From Lentinula raphanica (lineage: Eukaryota > Basidiomycota > Agaricomycetes > Agaricales > Omphalotaceae): a stretch of DNA of 64,000 nucleotides. Location: the NCBI GenBank assembly GCA_027919835.1, contig JANVFP010000021.1:496001-560000 (forward strand), read 5' to 3'. Below are positions 34,448-46,499 of this stretch, in pieces; within the stretch, counting starts at the first letter, position 1, and the number at the start of each line of letters is the position of its first letter. The position numbers and the translations under genes are program-made. The notes beneath the pieces are model-generated. The model was not told the DNA's origin. It made no database searches and saw only the letters and a list, made by a program, of their open reading frames with translations.

Positions 34448-36185
34448 TGCCGGGTGAGTTTTTTTCCCCTTGTTACCCATTCCCTTCCTCCCTTGCACGA
34501 TGAGGCCATCCCGACTACTGGGACAACCGCATGTTCAAAGCTAGCGCCGGCGCTTAGTGCAACTCCGACAACTGGGGCAGTCAAGCGCTGGTGCTATTCA
34601 GTCGATTCAATTGTTCTTAGAGTCACATTTTCTCTTTTATCGCACTCACGTTACCGTGTTCAGTCACTAGGAATGGCAAGGAGGGTACTGGTGTATCCAG
34701 AGCCGAAACGGGCAAGGTGTTTGAAGGCTGCCGCAGCGTAGTGCTCTCAAACTTCGACGTTGTATCCCTCCTCCAACCTCTACATGCTCAAACCCTCCAG
34801 GGTGAACATGATGACGACAAAGACGACAACGAGCCTGTGTTCAGGGATTATCATCTTCGTAACCGCCCTCCGCCTCAACGCTCGTATCAAACCACCTCGA
34901 TTGCGCAACTGGCCGTTTATAGGCCCAAGCCCCGCTCTTCCAGGTTGATATACGGGCAGAATCCTCAAACCGAGAGCCACAACCGCAGGGCCCGTCAACT
35001 ACAAAAAAAACGGGATCGATCCAGAGCAAAGCGGGCGGAAACGCGTTACACGCAACAGATTCAGCTGGGGTGTTCAATCAAAACGCACCAGTTGGCTCGT
35101 GTCCGCGAAACTCAATCGCGAGCTGTTGCCGTGGATTTCGATATCACCCGCTCGATCGCTGAAGGGCCGACGTGGACCGGTGCCCAGGACTCCAAGAAGG
35201 AGGAGGCAGCGATCTCTTTGAAGGAGGCACGAATGATTCCAGGGTTCAAGGTAATCAGTAACGATGGCAGGTGAGTAAATCATCGTTTCGCCGGTTGGTC
35301 ATACGCTCACATTGTGTTATAGTGAAACCCTTCTGTTCAAAGATCGTTCCGGTCGGCCCCTTTTCTTGATAGACAAGCGATTCGAGGCTTCGGATCGTGC
35401 CCGGCTATTGGACACGCTCAAGAATGCGAAGAACGATTGTAGCTTCGCAAACACCTCCATCTCCCATCGACGAGGATATTACTATGCCAAAAGTTTTGGG
35501 ATATCATTCGGGGGTGGTCAAGTGTACCCGGCCAACTTCAGTCAAACGAAAACGGACGACAAAGCCTGGAATAAGTTTCGAGCCACCCCAGAGGCACAGA
35601 TGCTTGCACGTCGAGTTGATTGTAAGTCACCCCGTTTTGTCAATATAGCTAATTCACAATCTTTCTACAGATCTTCTGAAATGTTACTATCCTCGGATCC
35701 ATTCTTTGTACACCAACGTCCTCACAGATCTATGCAAAGCGGACCCGACTCTCGATCCCAATTTTCCGGGCTGCTGTTTCGCGGCTTCTACGCTTAATTT
35801 CGAGCGTGCAGTAAGCGTTCCTCATCGGGACTCGAAGAATCTCATATGCGGCGAATGTGGCATCCATAGCGAAGGGAACTTCGATTACACGAAGGGCGGC
35901 CATCTCATTTTGTGGGACTTGAAACTCATCGTCGAGTTTCCGCCGGGTTGTACAGCCCTCATACCGTCTGCGTTACTTCGTCACTCCAACACCACCATAA
36001 GACGCACAGAGACCCGCTACTCCATGACATTCTTTACAGCTTCGGGTTTATTTCGTTGGAGACACAACAATTTCATGTCGGACAAAGACTTTCTTGCTGG
36101 TGCCCCCCGAGAGCAGGTCACAAAGTGGAATGAGCACCGCGACAACCTGTGGAAAACCGCCTTGGATCTGCTTCAGGGTTTGTAA
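34448..36185 (+). CDS. TET/JBP-family 2-oxoglutarate/Fe(II) dioxygenase
   Basis: TET/JBP enzymes oxidise 5-methylcytosine or thymine in DNA. Exons ending 35270, then 35323-35621 and 35671-36185 join in phase. The first exon is open from about 34667; an ATG at 34448 joined by one intron is my best but uncertain start. The N-terminal third is basic and low complexity (SHNRRARQLQKKRDRSR). The catalytic double-stranded beta-helix shows the metal His and Asp in VPHRDSKNL, a core GGHLILWDLKLIVEFPPG, the distal metal His in LLRHSNTTI, and the 2-oxoglutarate Arg in ETRYSMTFF followed by SGLFRW. All catalytic positions are present. This matches the fungal TET/JBP expansion that is known to travel with DNA transposons (Iyer et al. 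described KDZ elements). Here it sits inside a Tnp2-type element. Confidence 0.8.
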
Positions 36186-36711
36186 ACTTACATGAATCCA
36201 ATTAATATTCTTGCTTAGTTTGTTGAACTCGAAGCGGCACACAACGTCTCGGTGTCTGAAAATACTTTTTGACTTTTTGACCTGTTAACACCACCGCCTT
36301 TGTAATTATCCTCTTAAAAATTCATTGTATTTCAATCAGTGAGTTCTCGAGGCTCAACAGTTTGTAAGTGATGCTGCATGCGGAAGCAGTTACCCTCAAA
36401 AGATTGACTCTCACTATAAGGCCCACGTTCAACTTGTCTGGTGACTGGTCCACCCTCCCCCCCTGTGGAAGTAGGGTATGCAGGATTTCGAGGCTAGACG
36501 AGATACGTTCTTGAGTTAGTTCCGCGTCAGCATTAGGACATTGATTGACGCACTTATAGGTGAGCCCGTAATCGGCGTGGCGAGCAAACAGCGGCACATG
36601 TCGGACCGATCCGCTGGACAGTTTCAGACGAAAAGACTTTGTCCTCCGGTTCTCCTCCTTATTCCATCTCAAGATTTAATCAACTCTCATTTTCATCTCA
36701 ATTATCGCTAC
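36186..36711. promoter_or_regulatory. Upstream region of the RING gene
   Basis: This 526-bp spacer separates two genes on the same strand. It ends in a pyrimidine-rich leader (about 36645-36700) just before ATG 36712. No coding segment is convincing here. Confidence 0.35.
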
Positions 36712-37899
36712 ATGGGTACCCACCATACTGCTGCATCCGCTAAACATAAATTCAAATCTCCCAGAGCTGCCCGTCGTAGAGTGGCAATTGATGTACCTCA
36801 TACCATGGTCCTTCGTAAAAGGAACAGGTCTCCCGTTCCTCAGGTGCAAGCGCCATCCCTGGACTCTGTGGGAGGATCAGACCTGTCACTAAGCAGAGAC
36901 CTGACTCCCAGTGCTCAGACGGGAACGAATATCGAGCTCAGAGCGACCACAGCCTTGACATCGGATCTTTCTGCCACTCCAACAAACCATACCCAAGCTA
37001 GCGCTTCAGTGACTACAAGGTCTTCGGTTGAAGAGAGCTACATGCCTCCTAGATCTTTGACCACTGATCCTCTCACTGGTTCGATTGGCAGCAGGGCTTC
37101 TACCTCTATGATGCACCACTACTGGGACGCTTCGAACTTGGCTCCCTTGGCTCAAATGGCCTTTGGTACTGAGCCTGAACCATTGATTCAAACGAGCCAC
37201 ACACAGAGCGGTGCTTCGACTTCGGGTTCTTTCACTGGAGCGAGTGCCGTGCCTACCAGATCCTTCACTCCCGATTTTCTCACTGGAATCAATCGCAGTA
37301 GGGCCTCCACCCCTGTGATCCAGCAAGGTGTAGTAAACACATTCCGACTCGAAGTTGATCAGTACGAGACTCAGTGGAACACTGTCATTGCTGAGCAACT
37401 GAAGGTGCTCAACCTGCTCAAAGAGAAGGAGGCGTTAGTACAGAAACAATTTGATGTGAGTATTCCATGCCTACAGATGATCTGAGTGCTGAGTATGTAC
37501 CCCCTGTTGTCTCGTAGTCTTCCGAGAAGGAGACCGGGGATTATCTGGCCGCGCGCAAAGGGAACTATCAATGCCCTCTTTGCTTAGATCTGGCTTGGGG
37601 AAACCATGTGTAAGTGACTCTTTGCCACACATCTATCCGGTTATGCTCATTCCGCTTCTAGTCTTGGATGTGGCCATTCCTTCTGTGTGAGGTGTCTCAA
37701 TCGATCTAAAGCTGAGCATGTGCGAATGCGCCAAGAGGAACCTGACACCACCGAAGTCCTCTTTCATTGCCCAACTTGTCATTCTTCTGTTTGTGCCAAA
37801 CCCGTGCACTCTGTCACTATAGAGGCTGGTGTGAAGGCTGTAGCAGCTGAGTCTGCAGTAGCTGTACCACCAGCTGAACCTCTTCGATGGTTTTTGTAG
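36712..37899 (+). CDS. RING-finger protein, copy 1
   Basis: Three exons join in phase: 36712-37455, 37518-37609 and 37662-37899. About 200 residues of Ser/Thr-rich disordered sequence precede a short helix (QYETQWNTVIAEQLKVLNLL). A C-terminal RING follows with CPLC, the split motif HVLGCGHSFCVRCL and CPTC, giving a C3HC4 pattern. RING domains usually act as E3 ubiquitin ligases. The gene has a paralog at 50456-51430 with the same 92-nt middle exon and the same intron positions. The start is chosen at MGTHHTAAS because the region upstream looks like a 5' leader. The frame is intact. Confidence 0.75.
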
Positions 37900-38289
37900 A
37901 TTGATGTGCCAAATTCGATAACAAAATTCCATAATGAAAATCAGACATATGTCATCCAGAGACGCAAACCGAGTTGTTGTGGCCCGGTGGGCAAAATGGG
38001 TATCACTTCTGATAATACATGCCTGCAAACGGACGGTGGAACATGCAGGTACATCGTTCTGTTCGCGCTGTGCGGCGTCTACATTTGAACATGTGTGCTA
38101 GGGTTGGTTCAGTCCGTGCTCTTCAAGAGCTCTGGAAATTGCGTTCAGCATCTGTGATGCACCGAGAGAGTTTGACATTTTCAAAGAGACAGATATGATA
38201 AATGTGGAGACTGTATTCAAATCGCAGACGGCTGGAAACGCATAGTCTTGTATACCTGAATATATGTATTCCTCAGTGAATCTTTGACG
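37900..38289. other. Spacer, nothing recognised
   Basis: No coding signal, repeat or RNA seen downstream of the RING gene. Confidence 0.4.
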
Positions 38290-40450
38290 TATATGTTCAG
38301 TACTCAGTGGAAATGAATTTCGATGTCATCCTCATATAGAACTGGGCTGCATGAGTTGTCCAGACTATGGTGGATCCTACAAGGAAACCCGGCCTGTACG
38401 CTATGCGACTGAGGCGGCCACATCTTCTTAACAAGAACCTCCGCCTTCTGACCCAATCGTCTTGGATGACAATTTCGACGATCTGGCTCCTGGAGCAGCC
38501 TCGGAAGCTTCCAAAACCACCTGGCATCCACAACCTATCGCGGCTCGTATGTAACAGCTAACAACCTTCTTCACATCTGCATTCAGCGACTCATTGCCGA
38601 TTTGCACTGCACCTGGACGATTATGGGGAGAGTTGACAACGTGAACACGTGCATCATTTCCAGGTAAGCGGGTTGTCTACGAAGAACGCGAGGTCTCCTT
38701 GCTAGGCTTTTTGAGATCATATGTGGGACTAACGTAGTCGAGCACGAGAGAACTCTCTTCCTCGTAAAAGTCAGTAAGCACCACTTCGAAGCGAAGTGGT
38801 CACTGACAGGCGACAAGAGCACGGTTCCACCAGCGAGTAACCGTCTTCATGTCTTCCTCTGATCGAAGGACGCGCGCTCCGAACTCGAGCCTCAGAGTTT
38901 GTCGTGGGTCGATCGAGGTAGGCAGAGTGACACTATCCAAGAGTTCTACCGGCTTCACTGGCTGATACGTCTTTTTGCCCATGAGTCGGTAGAAGATTGT
39001 GGGTGAAGATATAGATGGGCTCCTGGGAATTCAGTTTGTTCTTGTTGAAGACTGAGATAGTTCCCGTCAAGTAGTTGGTCTCTGAGTTGGTGAAGTCAGG
39101 AGTGAAGGGTCTGATAAAGCTTCAACACAACAGGGAGTTCCGGTGTAGTCCGAGTTTGAAAGTTTGTTGGAAACTCTCGGGTTGGTTTCTTGAGAATATT
39201 CCCAGTGACTCGTTGTACGTCAGGTAGAATATGAGGAGTATCAGGTTCATAGGAACGGAAGCCGCCTTCAAACAGGACACGGATATCTCCCGAACGTGTA
39301 CAGGAAATGATGTCGATAGGACGAAGATGGATGAATGTTCGGAAGTGGCAGCCTTTGCAGTCGTTTTTACCCCGACAACGATTCCGGGGGCCGAACGCGG
39401 GGGCGATGATTGGCATCTTTGCGAGGTCGGATAGGGAACCATGACGGACATGGCGTGTTGGACGTAATCTGTTGTTTGAGTGACAGTCGTATTCGACTAT
39501 CTACTCGCGTCGCTACTCGAGATATCTTTGCTGAGGTTACCAACCAGGTTTGCTGCTCCCTTGGCCACTGTGGCAGCGTCTGCCATTTCACTACCAGAGG
39601 CTTTGTTCCCCTGCCCATATATCTGACCATGACCGTTAGCGTCCAGGTCAAACTTTTCAGTAGGGATATCCTGGAGGGAACCAGTATGGTCATCCAAGAA
39701 GCTAGGGTAGGGATCAGTCAAGGAGAATAGACGGGAGGAGTGTAAGAGTATACCGGAGTACTGAGAAAAGATAGATATGACAAGACCAGCTTGATGTCTT
39801 TCCTGGGATCCACAAGAAACGCAGTGTTGAGCTACATATATGACACGGGATCATTAGCTGAGGAGAAAGAACAACACGAATGAACGAACATCGGAGACTA
39901 CGCCATGATGATCACCGTGTGGATATAAATCAGAAAGCGGAGCTCGGTCATCTGCAATCTAGAGAGAAAGAATGTCAAGTTTCAACGACAATTTCAGAGA
40001 AGAGAGCCAAGAACACCATACGAGGCTGAGTTGAATATTCTCCCGCAGTGAACCGACGATCGTAGTGATGCAGAACTCAATCCCAATGCTAATGTTCTTT
40101 CCAGTTCTTCGAGAATCTTATGATTTTGAATCTTCGTTGGTCGATATCCGAGAACCTCCGAACGACTGCATAGAGCTCTTTAGATATAGGAGAGCCCAGC
40201 CTAAGCCCGGATGAGAGAAGACTATCGTCTACCAGAAAACTGAGCAAGAATGAGACTAGGAGTATATAAGAATCATACCTATGATTTTCCACTCCATTGA
40301 TGGAATTGAGGGGTCTGTCTGCGCTGCGAAATTGGGAGCGATAGATCCTGGTTTGAGAGGTACGCAAGACATGAGGAATTAATGTCGTTTCTTGTAGTAT
40401 GCAACTGCGCGTTGAGGTTTTCTATAGCTCTTGAGTCGTCATGGCAATGA
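38290..40450 (-). pseudogene. Unidentified, probably decayed minus-strand gene
   Basis: Several minus-strand stretches look coding but lie in different frames: LSLPISQRRQTPQFHQW near 40310, FDLDANGHGQIYGQGNK and ATVAKGAANLVGNLS near 39600, DIRVLFEGGFRSYEPD near 39250, and LRLEFGARVLRSEEDM with VTRWWNRALVACQ near 38850. I cannot join them by plausible introns, and I do not recognise the family. The pattern matches the other broken host genes in the element. Confidence 0.3.
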
Positions 40451-40735
40451 TGGCATGATGGTGCGGTGCAGAAAGTGAACCTTGACGCGGACTTGATCGT
40501 TCGATGAGGATTCAAAATTCAAAAAAATTCAGGCCTCAGGCTGATTGGCGTCGGCCGACGGCGGCATCATGGGCGTGGGAATGATTTGCGATAGCTCCGA
40601 ACGTTCGAATTCCGGAATTTTGTCATCCCTCTAACTGAAACTCCTGAAAGTTGGAACCGCGCGTCTCTTTGCCTTATAAACGGTCTTTCACTCTCTTTCA
40701 CTACCTCAACCGTGACCACGAACAACACTGTCACC

Positions 40736-41859
40736 ATGTCTTCCCTCGTCGTGACTCGTCGTCAATTCGCGCCACACTCAAAGTCGAACAGGATGGTCCT
40801 CTGTCTGCTGTCGGCAAGCAATGCTCGCATCCTACTTGTCATCTAGTAGACTTTCTACCCTTTCAATGTCAGCACTGCCGAGAATAATTTTGTCAAGACC
40901 ATTACAAGGTTGCCGAGCATTCTTTTTGTCCAAAGTATGATGAGAGCAAGCATAATAGGATTACACTGTGCGTTCATGCATTATTCGTCACTTCCGATAC
41001 TGATCATCTTCGTTTCTCAGGCCCGCTATGCAACGAGCCTGCTGCTATTCGTCCTGGACAAGACCTGAATGTCCGGATAGAGGATCATTTTGCAAAGGAA
41101 TGTTCCGTAATGACGGGACAATGCAGCTAAAAAGTCTACGCTGGTATTGTTTGCTCCGACATGCTGTGATGTATGTGATTATACTTCTATACCTTCGTAT
41201 CTCGCCATAACATGATACTCTCCAGAAATGCAGAAAGTCGTTCTGTCCATCGCACTCCTGGGGATCACGCATGTAGCTCTACACAATCTGCGCGATCGAA
41301 TGTTCAAGCCACCAGTCGTTCATCGGTATCGAATAGTGCTTCTCATGCAGCCTCTTCTCTTCTACCATCGGCGTGATCAATGTGACGTTGTCTTCAAATA
41401 CGAATGTGTCGAAGGTCGCGTCCACTACATCATCGACTCATTCCGTCACCTCAATGCCTGATCCATTTTCTAGAGCTGACAGGTATGTTTTGTCCCTGCC
41501 CATAACACTCAGTATCCGCTCACGACGCTCCAGCTCTTCCTCCCTCCCTTTCGATCACAAATCTATTGCGATGACCTCTACGACTTTGAATGACCGTCCA
41601 CTGAAATCTAAACGCAATAATGCTTCTCATTGACGTTTGGAGGTCGCTGCGGTGCAAAACCCACCGCAAATTTTCTCACTGGCTTAATATCGGCGTTACC
41701 TCCTGTATCCATACCATGTTCCAGGCGCGCAAAGGCAGAACGAAGGCGCAAAGCTCTGCAAGAACAGGCCAACGGGGTTTGCTGACTGAAGAAGAAAAGT
41801 TGAGATTAGCTGAGGAAGAGGAGACGGAGAAGGAAGGAGATTATTGTGCGTTGATGTGA
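40736..41859 (+). pseudogene. AN1-type zinc-finger protein (ZFAND2-like), broken
   Basis: ZFAND2-type proteins bind ubiquitin and the proteasome under stress. ATG 40736 opens a frame, but the first AN1 finger is in another one: VGKQCSHPTCHLVDFLPF with QCQHC, then FCQDHYKVAEHSFCP. TAA at 40885-40887 falls inside this finger. Next comes LCNEPAAIRPGQDLNVRIED with HFAKECSVMTG, one base out of phase across the intron. The second finger KCRKSFCPSH is separated by a further shift from TPGDHACSS. A frame change also precedes the tail GLLTEEEKLRLAEEEE, which ends DYCALM, comparable to the prenylation-type end of this family. Domain order is complete, but at least four lesions prevent translation. Confidence 0.75.
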
Positions 41860-42032
41860 GGATATACACGTGCTAATCTAATCGTTCAATGAGCATCGCT
41901 TAAGTATGGTTCTCAAATACGGGTTATTTTTTTCGAAATCTCTGTCGTACAGAACAGCTACTGAGCAATGTGTATCATAGATCACAGGAGACAATTATAT
42001 ACATAAATTATCTGGTACCTTCAAAATATTCC
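41860..42032. other. Short spacer, nothing recognised
   Basis: Gap between the converging AN1 and polymerase gamma relics; no signal seen. Confidence 0.35.
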
Positions 42033-42900
42033 TTAGTGTATCAACTCACGACCCGAACGCAAAAGACGTTCCGAAGCTTCTGACCAACCCACCCACTCTC
42101 CAACAGGTATCCCTTTTCTACTCCTTGTTTTTGAGCTTCGGTTTTCTCTGGAGCCAGTGCTAGGCTTTCCTTCGGGTGACCTGGTCTTGCCCTGAACTTG
42201 TTTTGCAAGGTGTCTCACTTTGCTGAGGTCAGTTGTCGCTTGAGCTCTCAGGAAAGCGGCGTTGTCTGCGCGATGCGTGAGGCAGTCTACCTCGAGATAC
42301 CCGTCTAGAGTACCTTCAACTTGGGTTCAATACGACCAGACCCCGTAGGCATGTCAACTTCCTTCCGTAGCACCTTGTTCACATCAACAGCAGAAAAGAA
42401 CGCCACACCCTGCGGCAAATCATCTAGTCCGAGTTTGTACGCGAACATGGATCGAGTACATAGGTTACTACTACAGATTAGCGATTTAAAGGCCAGAGAG
42501 CAGCCCTGAACCGATCTTCCTCTTTCACGAAGTATCTCAGTTCATCGTATTCAGCGCCGATTTTATATTTTCGGATGAGATGATCCATGCAGACAATAAG
42601 AACTTAGAAGATGGACCGGATACTAATTGCACGACTCCCCTTGAAACAGTCTGTTTGCAATGCATGCGTTACGGCGCAGCCCAGAGCGGGTGTCTGACTG
42701 TGTCTGAGACTTGTAGGATGAAGCTTGTCGGATAAAGCAATCGTTTGTTGTTGAACAGAAACTTAGCTCTCGATACCTCCGTACCAGAATTTTCCATTGA
42801 AAAGGTCATTTCTATGGGTGTTCTTCCCTTTCGTGGACGCATACAGATTTTCAGCAAGTTTCTGAGCTTCTTCCTGTGTCAATGTCATGTTGGAGTTCCC
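42033..42900 (-). pseudogene. Mitochondrial DNA polymerase gamma (MIP1/POLG), C-terminal fragment, broken
   Basis: POLG replicates mitochondrial DNA. The minus strand encodes segments in family order: EEAQKLAENLYASTKGKNTH, FWYGGIES, IALSDK, TPALGCAVTHAL, then [20 protein letters not shown] with [11 protein letters not shown], and [20 protein letters not shown] followed by VLRKEVDMP. These correspond to the polymerase C motif region, where HDEVR in animals reads YDELR here. The pieces change frame and carry stops (after FWYGGIES and after RSIF). The linker between CFKGSR and MDHLIRK has lost most of the usual block, including the motif with VNWVVQSS. Only the last quarter of the gene is present. 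It lies between other broken conserved genes. Confidence 0.75.
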
Positions 42901-43434
42901 TTGTTGTAATAAGAGCATCGCATGTCATATACCAGCACCCGGTATATCCGAGAGTAGTCGAAAACCTTTGCCTGGTCTCTGGAGATTCCGAGAATACCAT
43001 TAGCAGTCTTGGAATATTTGCAGGTCGTAACAGTATAATGCAAAATTCAAATAGTACAAACTGTGTCAATAGTTTCTCCCTGTTTTTCCGTCCGTAAAAA
43101 ATCCGGATTCCAGAATTCACATACATACATCCGGTGGTCATGAAGCTGAAAACTCTCAGGGACCTGGTGCGTCAGACAGAATGCTAGTGAGCACCGGATG
43201 ATAGAGATAGAATATCACCCCTGCGCATCGCGGTCCGCGTAGTCCAGCAGAGAAAGAGAGAATGGGGAGCTTAATGCGGAGTGTGGACTCTGGAACAGAG
43301 GCGCATCGAATGCAAACGTGGTCTAAAAGGGAGAAATCGAGCGTTTACGGCTCTCGGTGAATAATAGCTGCGTGCTTTCAAAATTCAAAGACGACGAGAT
43401 AGCACTCCAAGTTGTACGCAATTTTGATTGAAAC
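42901..43434. other. No gene recognised
   Basis: Upstream of the polymerase fragment no further POLG motifs are found, so the relic is truncated rather than merely frameshifted. Nothing else is seen up to the acyl-CoA dehydrogenase relic. Confidence 0.35.
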
Positions 43435-45217
43435 TTGAGATCGAGGAGTATACTCCTTCTGCATGAACTTGGCTATTGCCTGTAGCTGAATATTAGAGGT
43501 TCCTTCATATATTGCGCCCTAGAACGAGGAGATCAACCAAAGTCAAGAAGAACGAGGGAAAGAGCAATCCTACAATCTTCGAATCCCTCCAAAACTCCTC
43601 CACCCCCATCTCCCTAGTGAACCCCAAACCTCCTATCCACTCTACCGCATTCCCACTAACCTCCTGCGCAACCTTGCTTGCCCACCATTTAGCCATCGCC
43701 GCCCCTTTCACAAATGATAACCCAGCCTCTTTCCTGCGGGCGGCGTTGTACGCAAGCGATCTGGATCTCTGTCGCGGCTTCAGCAAAGGAAAAGGCCATG
43801 CCTTGGAAGGTTCCTATGGGTTGATTGAATTGGTTTCGGGTGTAGGTGTATGGAAAGGAGAGTGCGAATGCGCCTTGGGCGTTGCCGAGCGGCAACGCCG
43901 AGCATTTGGGCTGCTATACAGATGGGACCTGCGCAAAGAGGATACTTATGAGTTGCGGGTAGGAGGTATTGAGGAAAGCGAAATACCTTCGTTGAGAATC
44001 TCGATAGCGACCTAGAAGAGAGGTGTAAGTTCGGATGTAAGTAGCACGACATCGTGTCTTACCTTATAACCTTGCCCTTCGCCACCGAGGATATTCTCAG
44101 CAGGAATCTGGGTATGTTACTGAGTATGGTAGCAAGCTCGGACGTTTCGTACTTACCTTGACATTGTCAAAGTTGAGTACTGAGTGTGCAGGTGGACGAT
44201 GCTCGGATACCCAGTTTCTGTTCGTTCTTTGCAATTTCAACCCATGTCCTTCGTCGCAATGAAGCACATCATGCCTTTGTAGCCTTTAGAAGAATTAACG
44301 TGACCAAATTGAGGATGTCAGCTTGGATGTAAGTAGACGAAAATCGCCCATGAATCTCACATTGGCAAATATCAGGAATATGCGCGCTTCATTAGAGTTC
44401 GTAATCCACATCTTCGTCCCGTTGAGCACATAATTGTCGCCAACTTTCTGAGCGTTTGGTTTGTTGGAGCAAATGCATCGGACCCTGACGCTGGTTCTGA
44501 TAGACAAAACGATCCTCACTATACATTGCTCGTCAACAAGACATGCAACATACGTACAAAAATTCACATATGCTTACTTTCTCAGTAGCCAACAGAGGTA
44601 GCAATTTCTCCTTTTGCGCTTCAGTCGCATGCTTCCTCACGACCGTGTTGACCAAAGTGTTGTGCACGTCACATAATGCAGAGACAGCAGGATCAGCTTT
44701 TGCGAGACTCGACTGGGATGATAGCAGATGTGAAGGAGGATTCTGAGCCGCCGTGGGCAGGTTTCCGTACCCATCGACTGGAAACAGTACCGTGGTGTAA
44801 TTATACATCAACCGAAAGAGGGAGCAATACAGAATGGACATACCCCTTGCTCAGAGAGCCCTTTGATAACATCCGGGTCTATCTGTTCGTTCTCGTCTAT
44901 CTCTCTTACCTTTGGTTCAATGACCTCATTGGCGAAACGTTGGACTGTAGAGTACACGATGAATGGATGGATGTTGAACACTCTACATTGTACAATTTAC
45001 CTTCTCTCGAATCATCTTCTCATCTTCAGACAACACATCAAGAGGCTTCAACCCATCCGAACCAAATATAGATGCGGAGAACGGTCTATGCTATGTATGT
45101 AGTGTAAGCCTGAGTACATAAATCGTGTATTATGACTCAAAGTACAGACCTAGAGACATTTACTGAGCGCAGAGGTGCACAAGACCTCAGTGAGCGCGAG
45201 ATTGAGGTTCTGAACAT
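43435..45217 (-). pseudogene. Short/branched-chain acyl-CoA dehydrogenase, broken
   Basis: This enzyme catalyses the first step of mitochondrial branched-chain acyl-CoA oxidation with FAD. ATG 45217 gives a basic presequence (MFRTSISRSLRSC) typical of a mitochondrial target. In order follow VREIDENEQIDPDVIKGL, GGSESSFTSAIIPV, KADPAVSALCDVHNTLVNTV, FCLSEPASGSDAFA, VGDNYVLNGTKMWITNS, GYKGMMCFIATKDMG, PAENILGGEGQGYK, VAIEILNEG, RNQFNQPIGTFQGMAF, YNAARRKEAGLSFVK and the end AIYEGTSNIQLQAIAKF. Nearly every pair of neighbours is in a different frame: at least five single-base shifts, two within 60 bp near 44770. Introns are retained. The full-length domain order shows a once-complete gene. Confidence 0.85.
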
Positions 45218-45827
45218 GATAGGCGAAGAAGAACAGTGAGAGAGAGGAAGGCATTCGAATGTCGAAGGGAATTCATACGATTCTACGAACGCCCAAAGAA
45301 GATCCATGCACTTATACCCCACAGGGCGCTCGGCAAACTTCAAGCCGATTGTCCCGGCCGAATTTTCTTTCCGGGAGCCCCAGCATAAGTACATTCAACC
45401 CTGTTCCTCGTTCCTCCATGACCCGTTCAGCTCAGATTCTGTTAGCCTGTTCTCCATTGGATTTGGCATTCTTCAATACCGCGCCTCTCATTGCATGGTC
45501 ATCTCATGGGTAATATTATACCTTCTACTCCAACGAACGATGTTCACTCCCTCCACCCAGTTCAAATCTGATTGACCGCTAACTTCCTCTGCTTCCAATA
45601 CCCTGCACTCCAAGAACCTATTTCAAACTCTCTTACTCAACGATGACGTCTGTGACCATGAAGCGGTAGTCTTGATTCATTAACCTGGTGTACGTTTGGT
45701 CCAAGTACACAGCTTCTAGTAATGTTCACGAATCCCTTTCCATAGCTGCACGCTTCCGACCTGCGTCAACTTCCGAAAACCTCTCATATCGCTCGCTCTA
45801 AATTTTCCGCACCGTCTTCTCGTTAAT
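45218..45827. other. Divergent spacer, nothing recognised
   Basis: Region between the dehydrogenase relic (minus) and the BIG1-like relic (plus). No coding signal is seen. Confidence 0.35.
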
Positions 45828-46356
45828 ATGTCTATGTCCCTGCCTCTTCTTCGTCTGCTTCCTCCGAAGCAGAGCGCGTCAGCTCGTTCGCGCAATTCGT
45901 CTCGGAGAAATGCCATTCGAAGCTGCTCAGCGTTTTGCCCGGACAGAGAACAGATAGTGAGAAATCCGTTGTTATCATCATGGCCGCTATGGGTGCTCAA
46001 AGAGGTTCTACTATTGCTGAATACGGTTCGTCTCTGAATTCTGCTCGTTCTCTGTTCGCCTTACTAAGGAACTATTTCAGATGCCCTTCTGTCTATTACC
46101 CTCGACTCCCATTATCGACACCGGTAGCCCTCCCATGCGTTTAAGACGCCAAGAAAATCTTTCAACCACAGATCGTCCAGTGTTCGATCTGAACGAAGAT
46201 CACTCTTCTCCTTCCCTTCCCTCGCTGGCCAAGTCAAACAAATGCGACATTATACATAAGTACCAGCTCCTTACTCCTGGTCTTATCGTGGTCTCGCTGG
46301 TAGTGCTGTTCTTCTTTGTGCCTGTACTTTACTTTGGTATACATGCAAAGTTATGA
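45828..46356 (+). pseudogene. BIG1/VOA1-like V-ATPase-associated membrane protein, degenerate
   Basis: An open stretch reads ASSEAERVSSFAQFVSEKCH then KSVVIIMAAMGAQRGSTIAE; after an intron at about 46026-46080 an open frame ends with YQLLTPGLIVVSLVVLFFF and VPVLYFGIHA. The last hydrophobic segment resembles the C-terminal transmembrane region of BIG1/VOA1/ATP6AP1 proteins. The first part and the tail are in different frames, and the protein stops right after the helix. The assignment rests mainly on the membrane segment. Confidence 0.4.
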
Positions 46357-46499
46357 ACAGTGACGTCTGGTGGAGGAGCTGCGCCACTTATAAGCAGGTA
46401 CCGCAGTTAGAGCTGACAATTGGTTGTTCCTGGATGGTGTAAGTACTCTTTAACAAAAGGAGACCGGCATGGTCACCTCACCCATGATATCACTTCAAA

